NCBI GenBank assembly: GCA_012862575.1
Contig: BLSF01000023.1
Span: forward strand, 62,001-126,000
Length of the DNA: 64,000 bases
Direction of reading: 5' to 3'
Source: Parietichytrium sp. I65-24A
Taxonomy: Eukaryota; Sar; Bigyra; Thraustochytrida; Thraustochytriidae
The notes below the pieces were generated by a model. That model worked only from the letters and a program-made list of their open reading frames with translations, was not told the origin of the DNA and ran no database searches. This document shows, piece after piece, positions 7,634 through 19,477 of the stretch. Within the stretch, counting starts at the first letter, position 1, and each line of letters begins with the position of its first letter. Position numbers and translations under genes: made by a program.

Positions 7634-10138
7634 ATGGCGGTTCGGCCTCAAGCGCTTATCGGCTGGCTGGAGCAGTGCGTTAGTGTGGCGGAGGAAGGCA
7701 GTGGGGAAAAGTTTCAAGTAGTTGCTCACGCTCTCTTGGCCCTCCTAGCATCGCATCGGCCGCTTGCTACAGTGTCAGAGTCTCAAGGTGGCGCATTAGA
7801 TTTGCAGCAAGATGCAGACGGCGCATCAGCCGCCAAAGCGGCTCGCAAATGGCATGTCCGGGTGTGTGAATTGGCGATTCGAGAGGCTGGGGATAGCAGG
7901 TTACTGCGGCTTTTGATGCTGGCGGCTGCTGACTCGCTGCGTCAAACGCCTCCTGCACAGTTGGACGACTGCGTTCCGCTCCACATTGACACGGCCACTC
8001 GCCTGGCTGCGAAACTCACATCCGGAGCCGCGACCGGAGCAGCGCTCTCTCCAGCTGGGCTCGCCGCATTTGCCGCGTACGCCGTGGAGGTGGTACTTAC
8101 AAAAAGTCGGGGAGTCGGATTGAATGGAACGTCTGCTGTCCAGGCGGGTGCAGCAAACAATGAGTTTCAGGCAGCGGCAAACCGATTGTTGATTGGAGTA
8201 AGCCGCGGGCTGCGCGGCTTGCTAGACGATCAGTCATGCCTGGTAGATTGTGGGAGCCGCGAAGCTGTGAGCTCGGTGATGGTGTCCATGATGCAAGTAC
8301 TTAGACACGCTCCAAGCCTTTGCCGCGGCAGCGTAGGTCAGCTGGAGGCCGCGTGTTGCAGTATTCTTCGCTGGGGCCAGGATGAGAAGATTCAGTCTCT
8401 CGCCGCTGAACTTCTCTCGTGCATGCCAGCGTGCTATAGCGGGTCGGCCGCCATAGCATGGGCTGGCTTGCAAATTAGTCTAATGCGGTCAATGCTGGCG
8501 CTGGGGAAGCGCTTATTCGCTGTTAAAACTGCTCGATTGATCGCTGCACTTGGGGAATCAGAGTACTTCTCCGTCGTGGCGGCTCTGGGAAAGGAGTGTT
8601 CGAGCGCGTCCGGATTTGCAAATTCTGGGGAGCTTTATTCTACACAGTCCTCCATCGTGCTTCGTGGGCTCTGCAAATGTTTTGATTTTATGCTGAGATA
8701 CGGGCAGGCAAAGCGCTATCATGAGCTAAAACTCAATCCTGTGGTGGCGTATCTTGAAATTGCGCTTTCTGCTCCCCTTGCTCGAAGCAAGCCCTCGTTC
8801 ATAATTGGATTAAATGACACCCTTCGCCTTTTCAGAGGTGTGCTCCAGCACGCAAGGGCTTCGTTGCTCCAGTATCGCCAGCGCTTAACGCGTGTTCTGG
8901 AGCGCTTGCTTGCTCTTCCTGTAGAAATGATTGGCGCGGTTGGAAGCAAGGCACTGTTTGAGACTTGCCAAATGTGGTTTGCAGTATTCCGTAGTTCGTC
9001 AGGAAACGATCTAGCAAGCGCGGTCATTAAAAAGGCTTGTGAGGTTCTGCTGTGGATAGACGGCTCTACCCTCAGAGATACCTCGGAAAAAATCTCGCGT
9101 CTTTCCAAGGAGCTTTCCGGACGGCCATCGAAACGCAGGCGAGTAGCGTCTCAAATGATATCGAATGCAACGAAGGCCGAAGATGTTGGATCACGAACTA
9201 CGGATGACTATAATGCGTGCGCGGCTGCTTTTGACGCTGTGAACATGATTTTATGCACCTGCGGAGGCTCTCTCAGTGCGAATCTGCGAGAGAGCTTGGA
9301 TAGTTACTTGTGCCAAGCCCTGAGCCCTCTACATAATGGGTGTGCAGCTGCACTCCAGAGTATTGCGCCTTGCGTAGCAAGCGAGAACCTTCGGCACTCC
9401 CTCTTGCTAGCCTTGCAAGCCTCTGCGCTCTGCCCTGTTCAAGGCATGGAGAGTTCCTCTTGCGTCCCTACGGCGCTACGGATTTTTCAGTCTTGTCAAT
9501 TCGATAGTTGCGAAAAGGTTGTTGTACTTGCACTGAATGCATTGAATGCTCTACAGGCTCTCGCGCACCCCGTTGCTCCTTGCGTAGGAATGCCCAAGCG
9601 AATTGTTGCTTACAACGTTGCCAGTGAAGCCACAGACGAAGTAAATGCTCGGATCCGTGCTATTGCAAGTACAGAAAAGGTTTCGACTGGCCCTGACCTT
9701 TTGGACTCACAGGCTGCGTTCTCTGCAGCTGCACCGGAGGAGTCAGAAGACGAGGATGAAGCGATGGGAGAAGTCGTTGCAGCTGCCGACCCTATCATGC
9801 AGCCATCGGAGGAGATTCGCGACGACGAGGATGAAGGCGAGGTTGAAAACGGGGAGGACGTGGAGTCAGGTTCCGGTGAGGAGAAAAGTGGAGACGAAGA
9901 GAAAGATGAGGAAGTGGGCGAAGTGGACGAAGTAGAAAATGACGATGATGAAAACGAGGAGGACGAAGGGGAAGAGGACGAAGGACAGGACGATGGAGAT
10001 GAGCAAGAAGAGCAACAGATCAAACCAAAAGCAGACAGCCTGGGATCCAAACCCTCCGCGAAGCGAAAGCTTTCAGACGCCTCGGGCTCTGACTCAGACC
10101 TTCCTTCCATTGTGGATGACGATGACGATGATGAATGA
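7634..10138 (+). CDS. Large helical protein with acidic tail, PELP1/RIX1-like candidate
   Basis: An 834-residue, intronless frame starts at the first ATG (7634). Residues 1 to about 670 are Leu/Ala/Ser-rich and look like a continuous alpha-solenoid (HEAT/armadillo-type). A basic KRRR patch sits near residue 505. From about 700 to the end the protein is dominated by Asp/Glu runs, with a short basic SAKRKLSDASGSDSD segment and a terminal DDDDDDE. A HEAT-like body with an acidic C-terminal tail is the architecture of PELP1/RIX1, which acts with the Rix1 complex in ITS2 processing and 60S maturation in the nucleolus. I do not see a diagnostic motif, so this is a candidate only. A generic nuclear HEAT protein is the alternative. 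Confidence 0.55.
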   Translation: MAVRPQALIGWLEQCVSVAEEGSGEKFQVVAHALLALLASHRPLATVSESQGGALDLQQDADGASAAKAARKWHVRVCELAIREAGDSRLLRLLMLAAADSLRQTPPAQLDDCVPLHIDTATRLAAKLTSGAATGAALSPAGLAAFAAYAVEVVLTKSRGVGLNGTSAVQAGAANNEFQAAANRLLIGVSRGLRGLLDDQSCLVDCGSREAVSSVMVSMMQVLRHAPSLCRGSVGQLEAACCSILRWGQDEKIQSLAAELLSCMPACYSGSAAIAWAGLQISLMRSMLALGKRLFAVKTARLIAALGESEYFSVVAALGKECSSASGFANSGELYSTQSSIVLRGLCKCFDFMLRYGQAKRYHELKLNPVVAYLEIALSAPLARSKPSFIIGLNDTLRLFRGVLQHARASLLQYRQRLTRVLERLLALPVEMIGAVGSKALFETCQMWFAVFRSSSGNDLASAVIKKACEVLLWIDGSTLRDTSEKISRLSKELSGRPSKRRRVASQMISNATKAEDVGSRTTDDYNACAAAFDAVNMILCTCGGSLSANLRESLDSYLCQALSPLHNGCAAALQSIAPCVASENLRHSLLLALQASALCPVQGMESSSCVPTALRIFQSCQFDSCEKVVVLALNALNALQALAHPVAPCVGMPKRIVAYNVASEATDEVNARIRAIASTEKVSTGPDLLDSQAAFSAAAPEESEDEDEAMGEVVAAADPIMQPSEEIRDDEDEGEVENGEDVESGSGEEKSGDEEKDEEVGEVDEVENDDDENEEDEGEEDEGQDDGDEQEEQQIKPKADSLGSKPSAKRKLSDASGSDSDLPSIVDDDDDDE

Positions 10139-10306
10139 AATGTACCTGTCAAGTCATGTTGTTTTTAAATACAGTTCGATCCGGTTTTACTTTTTCTTTC
10201 GTGCCATTCTACGCGACTCAGAGTCAAATTGAGCCCGGCTCAATATTGGGTTTGTTTCACTGAACAGCGAATATTTCACACAGGGTAGATCGGGGACCCA
10301 CGCATT

Positions 10307-12397
10307 TTACGCCTTTGTAGTCTTCTCCGTCCGATGCTGGCGACCATTGTGCAACCGATAAGTGATACCATGGCTATCTAGGAATCGGGAGAGCGTCTTT
10401 AGCGGTACTTTGACCCCGCTCGCGTCCAGCGCAACGTGTATCGTGCTCAGCTCTAGGCTCTTGTTCATTAATATATCTTCGTACAAAATCTCGTTTTGCA
10501 TCGTTTTCGTGATGGCATTGCAAATGGCAAGGCTTAGTTGTTCCTGCTTGTCCCGGCCACTTTGTGGTTCAGGACGAGATAGATCGGGCCCCATCTCATC
10601 AGCTCCATGCTCACTTGGGGGATGCAATGCCTTCCAAAGGCCTTCCAACTCAGTGATCATGTATTGCACCGAACCTGCTTCTAAGCCATTCTCGGCCATA
10701 AATTCTCGAAGTTGTCCCTCATTCATCTCCGCGTACTTTGGCATCTGCGGAATGTCTCTCTGTGACACTGTTACGCTTTTTGCTTTAGGCCTTGACACTT
10801 GAATTTTGTCAGTTTTGCTCCTCTCGTCAGCGTGCTCGCTCTCAGACGAGTCGTTGATGAATATAACCTTGAAAGCGTTGCTCGTCGTGCGAATGCCTTG
10901 CAGCATAGACAACGATGCGGAGCTACTTGAAGAAGAATTGGAAGACTGTGGCGAAGTGTCCTCGGAAGAAGAAGAGATCGTCCCAGCTGTCGATGAAAAC
11001 AGACTCTCTGACAGCTTTTCATCGTTGTTGTCGCTGGCGAGCTGGTTGCGCAATTGGCTTGCCCGCTCCACGTACTGGTAGAGTTTGGAGCGAAACTGCT
11101 CAAGCTGAACGATTTTCTCGTCTATGATTTTGATTCGCTTCTCGGCCTGTTCAATACAAGTCACCAGAGGCTCCCTCACGAGAGTTCTTTGCGAGGTGTC
11201 AGGTTTGCGCCTGCGTTTGCTACCTCGGGCAGGTGTCCGAAAGTCGTTGTCGTTGTCGTCCGAAGCAGACCCAGAAATGGCCAGACGCTGCGATAGTGCC
11301 TGGGTAGGTTTCTTTTTGGGCTTCTTCTTGCGAACAGTGGTCTGTAAACTTTGGTCTAGGCACTCGTTCGTATGCATCATGCGTTCTTGAAACGAGAAAA
11401 GAGACAAATCCAGTCCACAGACGATACACAATCCACAGTCTCCTGCCGTGTCCGTTTGGTCGTTTTCGGTGGTTTGGTGTTTGGGTAGTTCACCAAACTC
11501 CCCTTGAACCATTTTTTTTGCCAAACGCTCGCTGGTCTGTAGGTCAAGGCACCTGTTGATATGCAACTCGCGGTCGAGCGCGAGCTCTGATGCCAGATTT
11601 TCCCCACACGAAGGGCAGGGAGCATCCCCAGATGATGTCCTGCGCAAAGGCTCGCGGCTCGTCTTGTGGTCCACAAAGGTGGTGGTGCCACAGCCTTCAT
11701 CATCTAGGTCACCTAACCGCTCTTTGCTCTGGTGCGCGTTGGTTTCAGAGCTGGATGCGTTTGCCTCAACCTCCTCCTTATCCGATTCTGTGTCGGCTTT
11801 TGGCGCGCTCGTGTCAGAGTCTTCAACTTCAACAACAGTGCTCTGCACAGCAGTCTTCGCCTGCTGATTTTCAGCGATCTTCGGAGTCTTCGGCACGACT
11901 TCGTCCTCCTCTAGGTTGACAACGTCGACCGCCTTCTCCTGCGAGGGCCACAACTTGGTTACCTTGAGCTTGGCGTTGCTAATTTCAACGATATCTCCCT
12001 CCACTAGGCCTCTGCGACCTTGTTCACCGGGGAGCACTCTGCACCCATTGAGCAACGTCTTATTCATGCTCCCCATATCCTCCACATGCCAGCTGCCATT
12101 GTGGAGGCTGCTGATCTTGGCATGTGCCCTTGAGACCCTCGCATCACCCAAGATCAATTTACCATTCACCATTCTGCCATGCTTTTCCAGCGGCCCTCGG
12201 CCGAGCACCAGTGGACCGCGCACTACTTGTGTTTTTCTCTTCCCACTTCCAATTCCATCCGCGTCCACAATCGCAGCTGCGTCCCCTCCACTAGCATTTG
12301 CGTTTTCTTCCGAATTCCCATCATTACCCCCAGTTTCGAGCAGCCGCCAAGAGAGCCCTTCCAAGCATGGGCTCAGGCCGCTGAGCTCCAAAGGCAT
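10307..12397 (-). CDS. SLX4: Structure-specific endonuclease scaffold SLX4 with N-terminal FHA domain
   Basis: SLX4 binds and activates the SLX1 nuclease and scaffolds other nucleases at Holliday junctions and crosslinks. The frame has 696 residues from the ATG at 12397. Residues about 57-148 form an FHA domain, with phosphopeptide-binding signatures LGRG (Arg67), SRAH (89-92) and NKTLLNG (112-118). Two UBZ4-type zinc fingers follow: Cys261, Cys264, His279, Cys283 and Cys324, Cys327, His342, Cys346. Next come a basic stretch, a coiled coil (about 415-465) and Ser-rich linkers. A SAP-like motif (MPKYAEMNEGQLREF) starts at 552. The SLX1-binding domain spans about 621-690 (ILYEDILMNKSLELS and TLSRFLDSHGITY). 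The UBZ pair, SAP-like motif and SLX1-binding end are SLX4 hallmarks. The FHA domain is not part of the usual architecture. The frame is open upstream to 12673 but without ATG. Confidence 0.85.
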   Translation of the reverse strand: MPLELSGLSPCLEGLSWRLLETGGNDGNSEENANASGGDAAAIVDADGIGSGKRKTQVVRGPLVLGRGPLEKHGRMVNGKLILGDARVSRAHAKISSLHNGSWHVEDMGSMNKTLLNGCRVLPGEQGRRGLVEGDIVEISNAKLKVTKLWPSQEKAVDVVNLEEDEVVPKTPKIAENQQAKTAVQSTVVEVEDSDTSAPKADTESDKEEVEANASSSETNAHQSKERLGDLDDEGCGTTTFVDHKTSREPLRRTSSGDAPCPSCGENLASELALDRELHINRCLDLQTSERLAKKMVQGEFGELPKHQTTENDQTDTAGDCGLCIVCGLDLSLFSFQERMMHTNECLDQSLQTTVRKKKPKKKPTQALSQRLAISGSASDDNDNDFRTPARGSKRRRKPDTSQRTLVREPLVTCIEQAEKRIKIIDEKIVQLEQFRSKLYQYVERASQLRNQLASDNNDEKLSESLFSSTAGTISSSSEDTSPQSSNSSSSSSASLSMLQGIRTTSNAFKVIFINDSSESEHADERSKTDKIQVSRPKAKSVTVSQRDIPQMPKYAEMNEGQLREFMAENGLEAGSVQYMITELEGLWKALHPPSEHGADEMGPDLSRPEPQSGRDKQEQLSLAICNAITKTMQNEILYEDILMNKSLELSTIHVALDASGVKVPLKTLSRFLDSHGITYRLHNGRQHRTEKTTKA

Positions 12398-12712
12398 CGC
12401 CCACTTTCCACGCGAGAACAGAACCAGCTCTTCCCGCAAGCTTTCCAAACACAACGCCAAGAGCGAGAGACAGAGAGAACGGACGAAAGAACGAACGAAC
12501 GAAAGAGAAACTGAGTGAGAGAGGTGTTCACCAGCCAAGACCAAGCAAGAGCACGCAACAAAGAACAAAGAACGACCAGCATCAGCGGAGCAAGCAAGCC
12601 CCAGCGTCCCACAGCGTCCCAGCGTCCCAGCAGCCAATCCAGTCGCGCGCAGTTCTCTATGCACTCTGCACACTCACAAGCACACTCACTGGCCGTCACT
12701 CCCCCCTCCGTC

Positions 12713-12743
12713 CGCAGAGTGCAGAGTGCAGAGTGCAGAGTGC
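12713..12743. repeat. Tandem GCAGAGT heptamers
   Basis: Four perfect copies of GCAGAGT stand in a row, upstream of SLX4. The same unit recurs elsewhere in the window's gene-free DNA (near 46455, 53370 and 60864). Confidence 0.7.
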
Positions 12744-14395
12744 AGATTGAAGATTGCAAACATATACGTCCCTTCACTCCGCGACGTACGTCTGGCGTAA
12801 CGGCGTAACGGCTGTAACGGCTGTGGCTGCGAGTGGTCTTGGAGCGCGTTCATGTATTCGTATACTTTTGAAGGCAGCGCTCAACTGGACTCGAGCAGAG
12901 GCTCCACTTTGCACAACGCGTTTCGGGTTCCATCCACGTTGTTGTATGGGAGTGAACTGACTGTGAGTTTTGAATTCTTCTTTTTTTGGTTAGAGAGACT
13001 AGGATTTAGGTTGACCGCGAGCTAGTGTAAGCTGGTTACTGAAGAACCGGAATGTGGAGAACCGGCCTGGTTCTTCTGGGCGGTTGGCTCGCGTCGGTTC
13101 TTCGCACTGGGTAGCGAGGCTATAGCCGAGTGGAGTAAGAGTGGCAATGGGAAAGTGTGTAGCAAGGGGGTAGGGCTGTGGAGTGTTCCTCGGCTGTACG
13201 TGAAGTCGCGAGTGTTCGCTGGTCGGACACGTCATTGTTCGGCTTAGTTGCCGGGATAGTCTGTAGGGACACACGAGGGTAATGGGAAGTGAAGATTATG
13301 GCAGGCAAATCGGAGAAATAAACAGGGGGCTTATACCTCGGGAACATAAATTTACGGTTAGAAGGATCCACCGACGGGTAAACCTCAGCGAACAATCGGA
13401 ACAGAGAGCAGGAGCAGGTAAAGGGACTACCAGCGATTAAGGCAGCCGTTTAAGACACATCGTTAAGTTAGACTTTTAGTTATTCCGCCCCGATAGGTCG
13501 TAAGATACAATGATACAATTTCACTGTCCCAGCGCATTAGGTGTTCGTTCTATCTGGATCCGAAATTTATCCAAAAGGCACCCCGTGCTCCCCTCTTGTT
13601 TTAAGGTGGATGCCATTAATACTCGTTCATTTACCATAGTAATAACTACTATAAGAGCAAGGCGGAGCAGCAGGCGACGTGGTCGCTGGGTCAGTAACCT
13701 CCACACTTTTTCCATTCGCTCTTAGCTTCACTTTAGAAATTTGATAGCGCCAGCTATGAGTACCTACGCAGATTGGATCTACAGCGCATTATAGTTTTTC
13801 CTTGCCACGTGGTCGCCTCTTAGTAACCCCGGGGCGCCCTCACAACCCCAAACCTTAACAACTACTATGTAACCCCAGCAGGCAATTTTCTTTCACTAAC
13901 AATCTGGTTATCTGTTTCGCTAGTCCGTTTCAGAATTAGGAGACAGCGCCATTGGCTCCGTCACCATCGAACTCTCTCTCTCTCCGCATTCCTTGTCCTA
14001 TTATATACCCTATATCCACGCTATTCCCGTTTCCAGAAATCGACGCTACTGTTAGAATCCGGCGTCTAGTCCATCGCTTAACCAATCTACGTATCAAAAG
14101 CTACCCTCGTTAATTCGCTGGTTTGTCTCTTTGCTTGCCATTCCACTCAGGGTCCTCAGTGAATTAATTCGACTGCGATATCGGCCACTCGGCCACAACT
14201 CAACTCAGCTCAGACCCCAATCCTTCTTCACAGCGCACCAAACAACCAACTACCTTCCTCATTTCCTCACACTCCACACTCCCACTCTTCTCCTTGGAGT
14301 CGCTCCTCCTAGCCTCCTACCCCTGCCCTTAACCACACCTTACACACTGCTACCACCAGCTACGCCAATCCGCTAGCAGCGGGGGAAGGAAGCAG

Positions 14396-15379
<984 letters not shown>

Positions 15380-15776
15380 TTTTCTCGTTTTGATAAATCA
15401 GACTCGCTTGTTTCGTTACACAAAATATCATCTTCATAAATCCCTTTTTCTCTTCTTTGCCTGCAACCGCGGGCTACTCTATCTTGCTGACCATCGGAAG
15501 GTCGGTTCAATATCGCGAGCATCATATGACGATGTGCTGCACCCCCGTGTTGAGTCATATTCTTGTGATGTGATCAATGGAAAGAGCGAGTGAGCGAACA
15601 GAAAGTCGTTGTTTCCATCCACCGATGACGAGGACTACGCTCACAGATGAGTAAATAAGGAATGAGCTGGTCATATTTTCCTTCTTCCCTTTTTTTTTTT
15701 CGCGCTCAGCGGGAACAACGATCGACAACGAAGAGATGAGTTTTCTGATGTATTACAAATTTCAAAATTTTAAATT
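15380..15776. other. Convergent 3' gap ARF / OST-alpha-like
   Basis: This is the shared 3' region of two convergent genes. A T-run lies near 15690-15700 (CCCTTTTTTTTTTTCGCG), and AT-rich sequence lies at 15750-15780. No gene was seen. Confidence 0.4.
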
Positions 15777-17783
15777 TCATACAGCGGTCATTTTATCATT
15801 CGGTTCCTGCGCTTGGCGCTGAACTTGGTCTATCCTCTCTTGAAGCGACTTTTCGCGGTACAAGCGGAATCGGTGGACGAAAAAGATGCAAACAAGTGCA
15901 GCGCACACGCCGAGAAGATAGAATACCCACGCGACATTGATTTGTGGATTGCTCATGCCGAAGGACTGCGTCAAGGTGTCGATGGTCGGGTCCGAGGTGA
16001 ACTCGGACTTGCCTTTGACATTCATGAGCACAAAAGTCACCAGCCCGCACAGCCCAGATGCAAACAACATCACCCTGCTTTGGAACAGAATGGCGAGGAT
16101 GTTGAATAGTACAGAGAAATAACCCAAAAACAGTCCAGCCTCAAACCATGTGGCCGATGCTGGTTCGGAGTTACAAACAGAGTAGAGCAGGTACTCCATG
16201 GTGGAATCTTTGCTTCCAATCGCGTCGGCCAAAGGCAACGTAGACGTTGGGCACGATCCGTGGCACCATGCCGCGTTGACATAGCTGATGCCAATTTTAC
16301 AGTCATTCAGCGAGCTTTGGTACCATAACGGGACGAGCAAGCCGAGCGCAAGGAGAAGAGCGCTCAGCGATGCAGAGGCTCTAACAATGAGCATGTACTT
16401 CTCAGCTTTGGCGAAGTTGCCAGACTTCGAAAGCTCTGCTCTGGAGCAAGAGTTCTGAGCTTGCGAGTCTTCTCCGTCTTCGGCGGCGTTCAGAGTTTGG
16501 CCAAGACCTGAGTCGTAGTTGCCACACTTGAGGCACATGCTTCCGGACGGAGCTGCTGAATTTTGTGGCTTTTCTTGGGTCACTTGCCAGAGCCTTCGAG
16601 TGTCAATCGTGCGCAGGACTTGACAAAGAAGCTCTCCCATCGTAAAGGAGTTTTTTTCTCCTTTCACATGTCTCGGCGAGTACACCATTGAAGCTCCAAA
16701 GAGAATGACGCACGCTTCGCAGAGAAAGATGAACTCGAGAAACCTAATTTCACACTCTACCGAGCCAACTGACGTCCCGTCCGATTCTAGACAGATCCAT
16801 GCTGGCGCGGTGAGCACGCCTTTGCCTAGCAGATTCGAAATGATCACATTATTGACGACAATGACGAGAAAGAGGACCTTGATGACCGCAAATTTGTACA
16901 GTGCGCCAGTGTCTTCTAAATAGCCCTTGCTCTTTAAAGCAATGTAAACCATTCTCAAACCTTTGATCGCGAGGATAATCGAGAGCAAGTTGATTACGTT
17001 GGCAAGAATCCGATAAACTGCGCCAAATGTTGTCATGTCCAGCGTATAGCTCACGCTCAGCGACCCAAGTTCCGTGAACGACTTTACGAGAAAAAGCTGA
17101 GCAATGCAGCGTTTCCAGCCCTGCAGTGCATAATGGCCGCACTTGAAATGCGGGCCACAGGTGTACCGGCGAAAGCTGAACGGCCTGGACGCCCGCTCAG
17201 AATCCATTAATGCTTGTATGACATTTCCTCTCTCGCTGGCCCACGTGACCATGAGCCCACCGAAGGTGAAAGCAAGGTAACCCTCGATCATCACGATCAA
17301 GACCGCGACGACAGGCTCGCTCATGGGCACAAAGATGCTGAGGAATGAGAGCGGCACTGTGAGGAAAAGAGCGCAAATCATGACGAGGTAGATCGCTTGG
17401 AGTTTCAAATTTCGCCTGAACAGACAGTTCCACACGATGAAAATTGCTGCGATCGCGATGCAAATCCCAAGGAGGAGGACATAAACCCAAGCATGTTCTG
17501 GGACAAGAACGCCTTTAGGGATGAGATAATTATCGTCGCGTTGCTGCCCGCCAATGCAGGATGCCTCCTCCAGCAAGCTCACCGTAAAGTAGCACACCCC
17601 GCTTGCATTGTAGCTTGCAAGCTGGGCATCGCAGGCGCTCGCTCCACCGAGAATCTCGCCCACTGTCTGCGTGCATTCGCCAAAACTTTGCACAGAGGAG
17701 CAGCACACCGTCAAGTTGCTTGCGGCGGCGTCCATGCACTGCAACGCGGCCCCGAGCTCGTCCGCCGACGGGCAGTTGGACAT
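15777..17783 (-). CDS. OST-alpha/TMEM184-type solute transporter with extra C-terminal membrane module
   Basis: A 668-residue intronless frame starts with ATG at 17783. The N-terminal 90 residues carry eight cysteines (including CCSSVQSFGEC) and sit before the first TM helix (HAWVYVLLLGICIAIAAIFI), so they probably form a disulphide-rich non-cytosolic domain. Seven TM helices follow to about residue 390. They include an acidic helix start EGYLAFTFGGLMVTW and KFAVIKVLFLVIVVNNVI, which fit the Solute_trans_a family (OST-alpha, TMEM184, yeast YKR051W). After a hydrophilic loop (about 400-460) a second block of four TM helices with its own Cys-containing loop follows, then a coiled-coil-like tail. 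That tail block is not part of the usual family, so the protein looks like a fusion. The substrate is unknown. Confidence 0.65.
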   Translation of the reverse strand: MSNCPSADELGAALQCMDAAASNLTVCCSSVQSFGECTQTVGEILGGASACDAQLASYNASGVCYFTVSLLEEASCIGGQQRDDNYLIPKGVLVPEHAWVYVLLLGICIAIAAIFIVWNCLFRRNLKLQAIYLVMICALFLTVPLSFLSIFVPMSEPVVAVLIVMIEGYLAFTFGGLMVTWASERGNVIQALMDSERASRPFSFRRYTCGPHFKCGHYALQGWKRCIAQLFLVKSFTELGSLSVSYTLDMTTFGAVYRILANVINLLSIILAIKGLRMVYIALKSKGYLEDTGALYKFAVIKVLFLVIVVNNVIISNLLGKGVLTAPAWICLESDGTSVGSVECEIRFLEFIFLCEACVILFGASMVYSPRHVKGEKNSFTMGELLCQVLRTIDTRRLWQVTQEKPQNSAAPSGSMCLKCGNYDSGLGQTLNAAEDGEDSQAQNSCSRAELSKSGNFAKAEKYMLIVRASASLSALLLALGLLVPLWYQSSLNDCKIGISYVNAAWCHGSCPTSTLPLADAIGSKDSTMEYLLYSVCNSEPASATWFEAGLFLGYFSVLFNILAILFQSRVMLFASGLCGLVTFVLMNVKGKSEFTSDPTIDTLTQSFGMSNPQINVAWVFYLLGVCAALVCIFFVHRFRLYREKSLQERIDQVQRQAQEPNDKMTAV

Positions 17784-19477
17784 TTTCCCACTCGTCCTCA
17801 ACACGTTCCGTTCAGTCGCTTCTTATTTGTTCTTCCCTCCGAGTCGCAGTAGCACTAGCAGCAACTTCCCCTCGCGATCCCTGCACGAAAGCGGTCTGCA
17901 CGCTCGTGGGACTGTCGAAGATTTCGCGATTCAGCGAATTCAGCGTTTGGTCTTCGTGTTCGGCTCGTCCACCTTCCCCGGTCTCATCCAAATTCCAAAT
18001 GACACTCCTACATACACACAGATTCCACGCGGTTTGCCCTCTCACCTCTCACCTTTCACCTGGCTTGACTGTGTGTCTATTGGTTGAGAATAATCTTCTT
18101 CTCGTTTTGATTGTTTCGACGGACAAGGTGGCTGTGGCGCAAAACCATAAACTTGAACTTATCGACACCAAACCGAAAGAAGAGATGATCATAGATGAAT
18201 GGCATTCAATGACACCCACATTCGCATTGACTGGGTCACGACTGTCAGCACTCTCTTTCATGAACATTAGAGGACATGAGAGACACACACACACACTCTG
18301 TTGTTACAGGTGTTCATTTATTCAGAGTCAATCTTGATTCACATTCACAATCAACTCAAAAGTGATCAACTATCAACAACTATCACAACTAACAAATCCA
18401 CACAATCAAAGATTTTGAAACTGAACAGAGAAAAGAGAGAAAGAGAAGAGAGAGAGCTAACTAACACTGACACGAAGTCACTGAACGAACAGTAGTTCAC
18501 CAAGTATGGTTCAGATTTTCCGTGTTACTACAAACTTGCTCGGTTGGGCGAGGTTAATGAACACGATATGAATTTCATAGGCAGGTTTCGATATCTGGTT
18601 GGGTTGGACATGGTTGGACGGCATCTCAACCTGCACGGACTAATGTTCAGCAATACCACTTAAGTAATTTACTTAGACTTTATTTGAACTTGTACAGGTA
18701 GTGTATCAGAAACAGTTAGTTGATTGACTTGATTGACCCACCGCTGTGATGTTACTACTACTTACACTTATGCTTCATTGTGTTTTCGCTGAACAGAAGG
18801 GTGTGTGGTATTATGTGGTATTGCAATCATGTGTTTTCAAAAATCAAAACAAAAACAACTGAAACACTTTTAAATTCAAAACATTGAAACTTTATTTTTG
18901 AATCTGAAAAATTGATCGATCTCTTTCGTTGATTGATTTGGTCTATTGATTTGACTTGAGAGATGTTGGACGAACAGTAAACTGAGAGTTTTGAGAGTGT
19001 TTCGACTTAAAAGAGTGAGCCGCGTTTGACATGCGGCACGGTGTGGAACCGTGTGGAGTGGGGTAGCTGCGCAAAGTGAAGTCGCGAAGTTTGGGTTCCA
19101 TGGCATTTCGCTGTGGGATTCTGATGTTTGTTCTTTGGGATCGTTGGGATGAGCGAGTGAACGGCGCCGAGTGTTTTGCTCGCACGAATTCCTGCACTGC
19201 GCTGTTTCGCTGTCTCACTAAGAGATAGATTGAGAGAGAGAGAGAGAGCAGATATTCATGCCACTCTTTTTTTCTGAATCCTTCCATTGCCACACTTGGT
19301 TTCGCAAGGTCTCACCGGGGCGGATTCCGCTGAGTGAGGAAACCCTGCCAAAGGCTCTGGGGTACTCGGCCCAAGTATGGAAGCTAAATCTAAAGGCTGG
19401 GTTGTTGTGGATTCCGAAGCCGCTGGTGTGAGAATTTCCTTCTTTGACTGTGTGAGTTCGAGTTAAACGTTAATGCG
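17784..19477. other. Gene-free gap
   Basis: This gap lies upstream of the OST-alpha-like gene and downstream of the U-box gene, both on the minus strand. It holds a short CA run at about 18282-18296, GA-rich stretches at about 18430-18460 and 19225-19248, and otherwise AT-rich unique sequence. No credible gene was found. Confidence 0.5.

Noticed and set aside
9610-10152. Minus-strand Ser-rich ORF opposite the acidic tail of the PELP1-like gene
   Set aside because: Complement of GAA/GAC/GAT codons; composition explained by the real gene.
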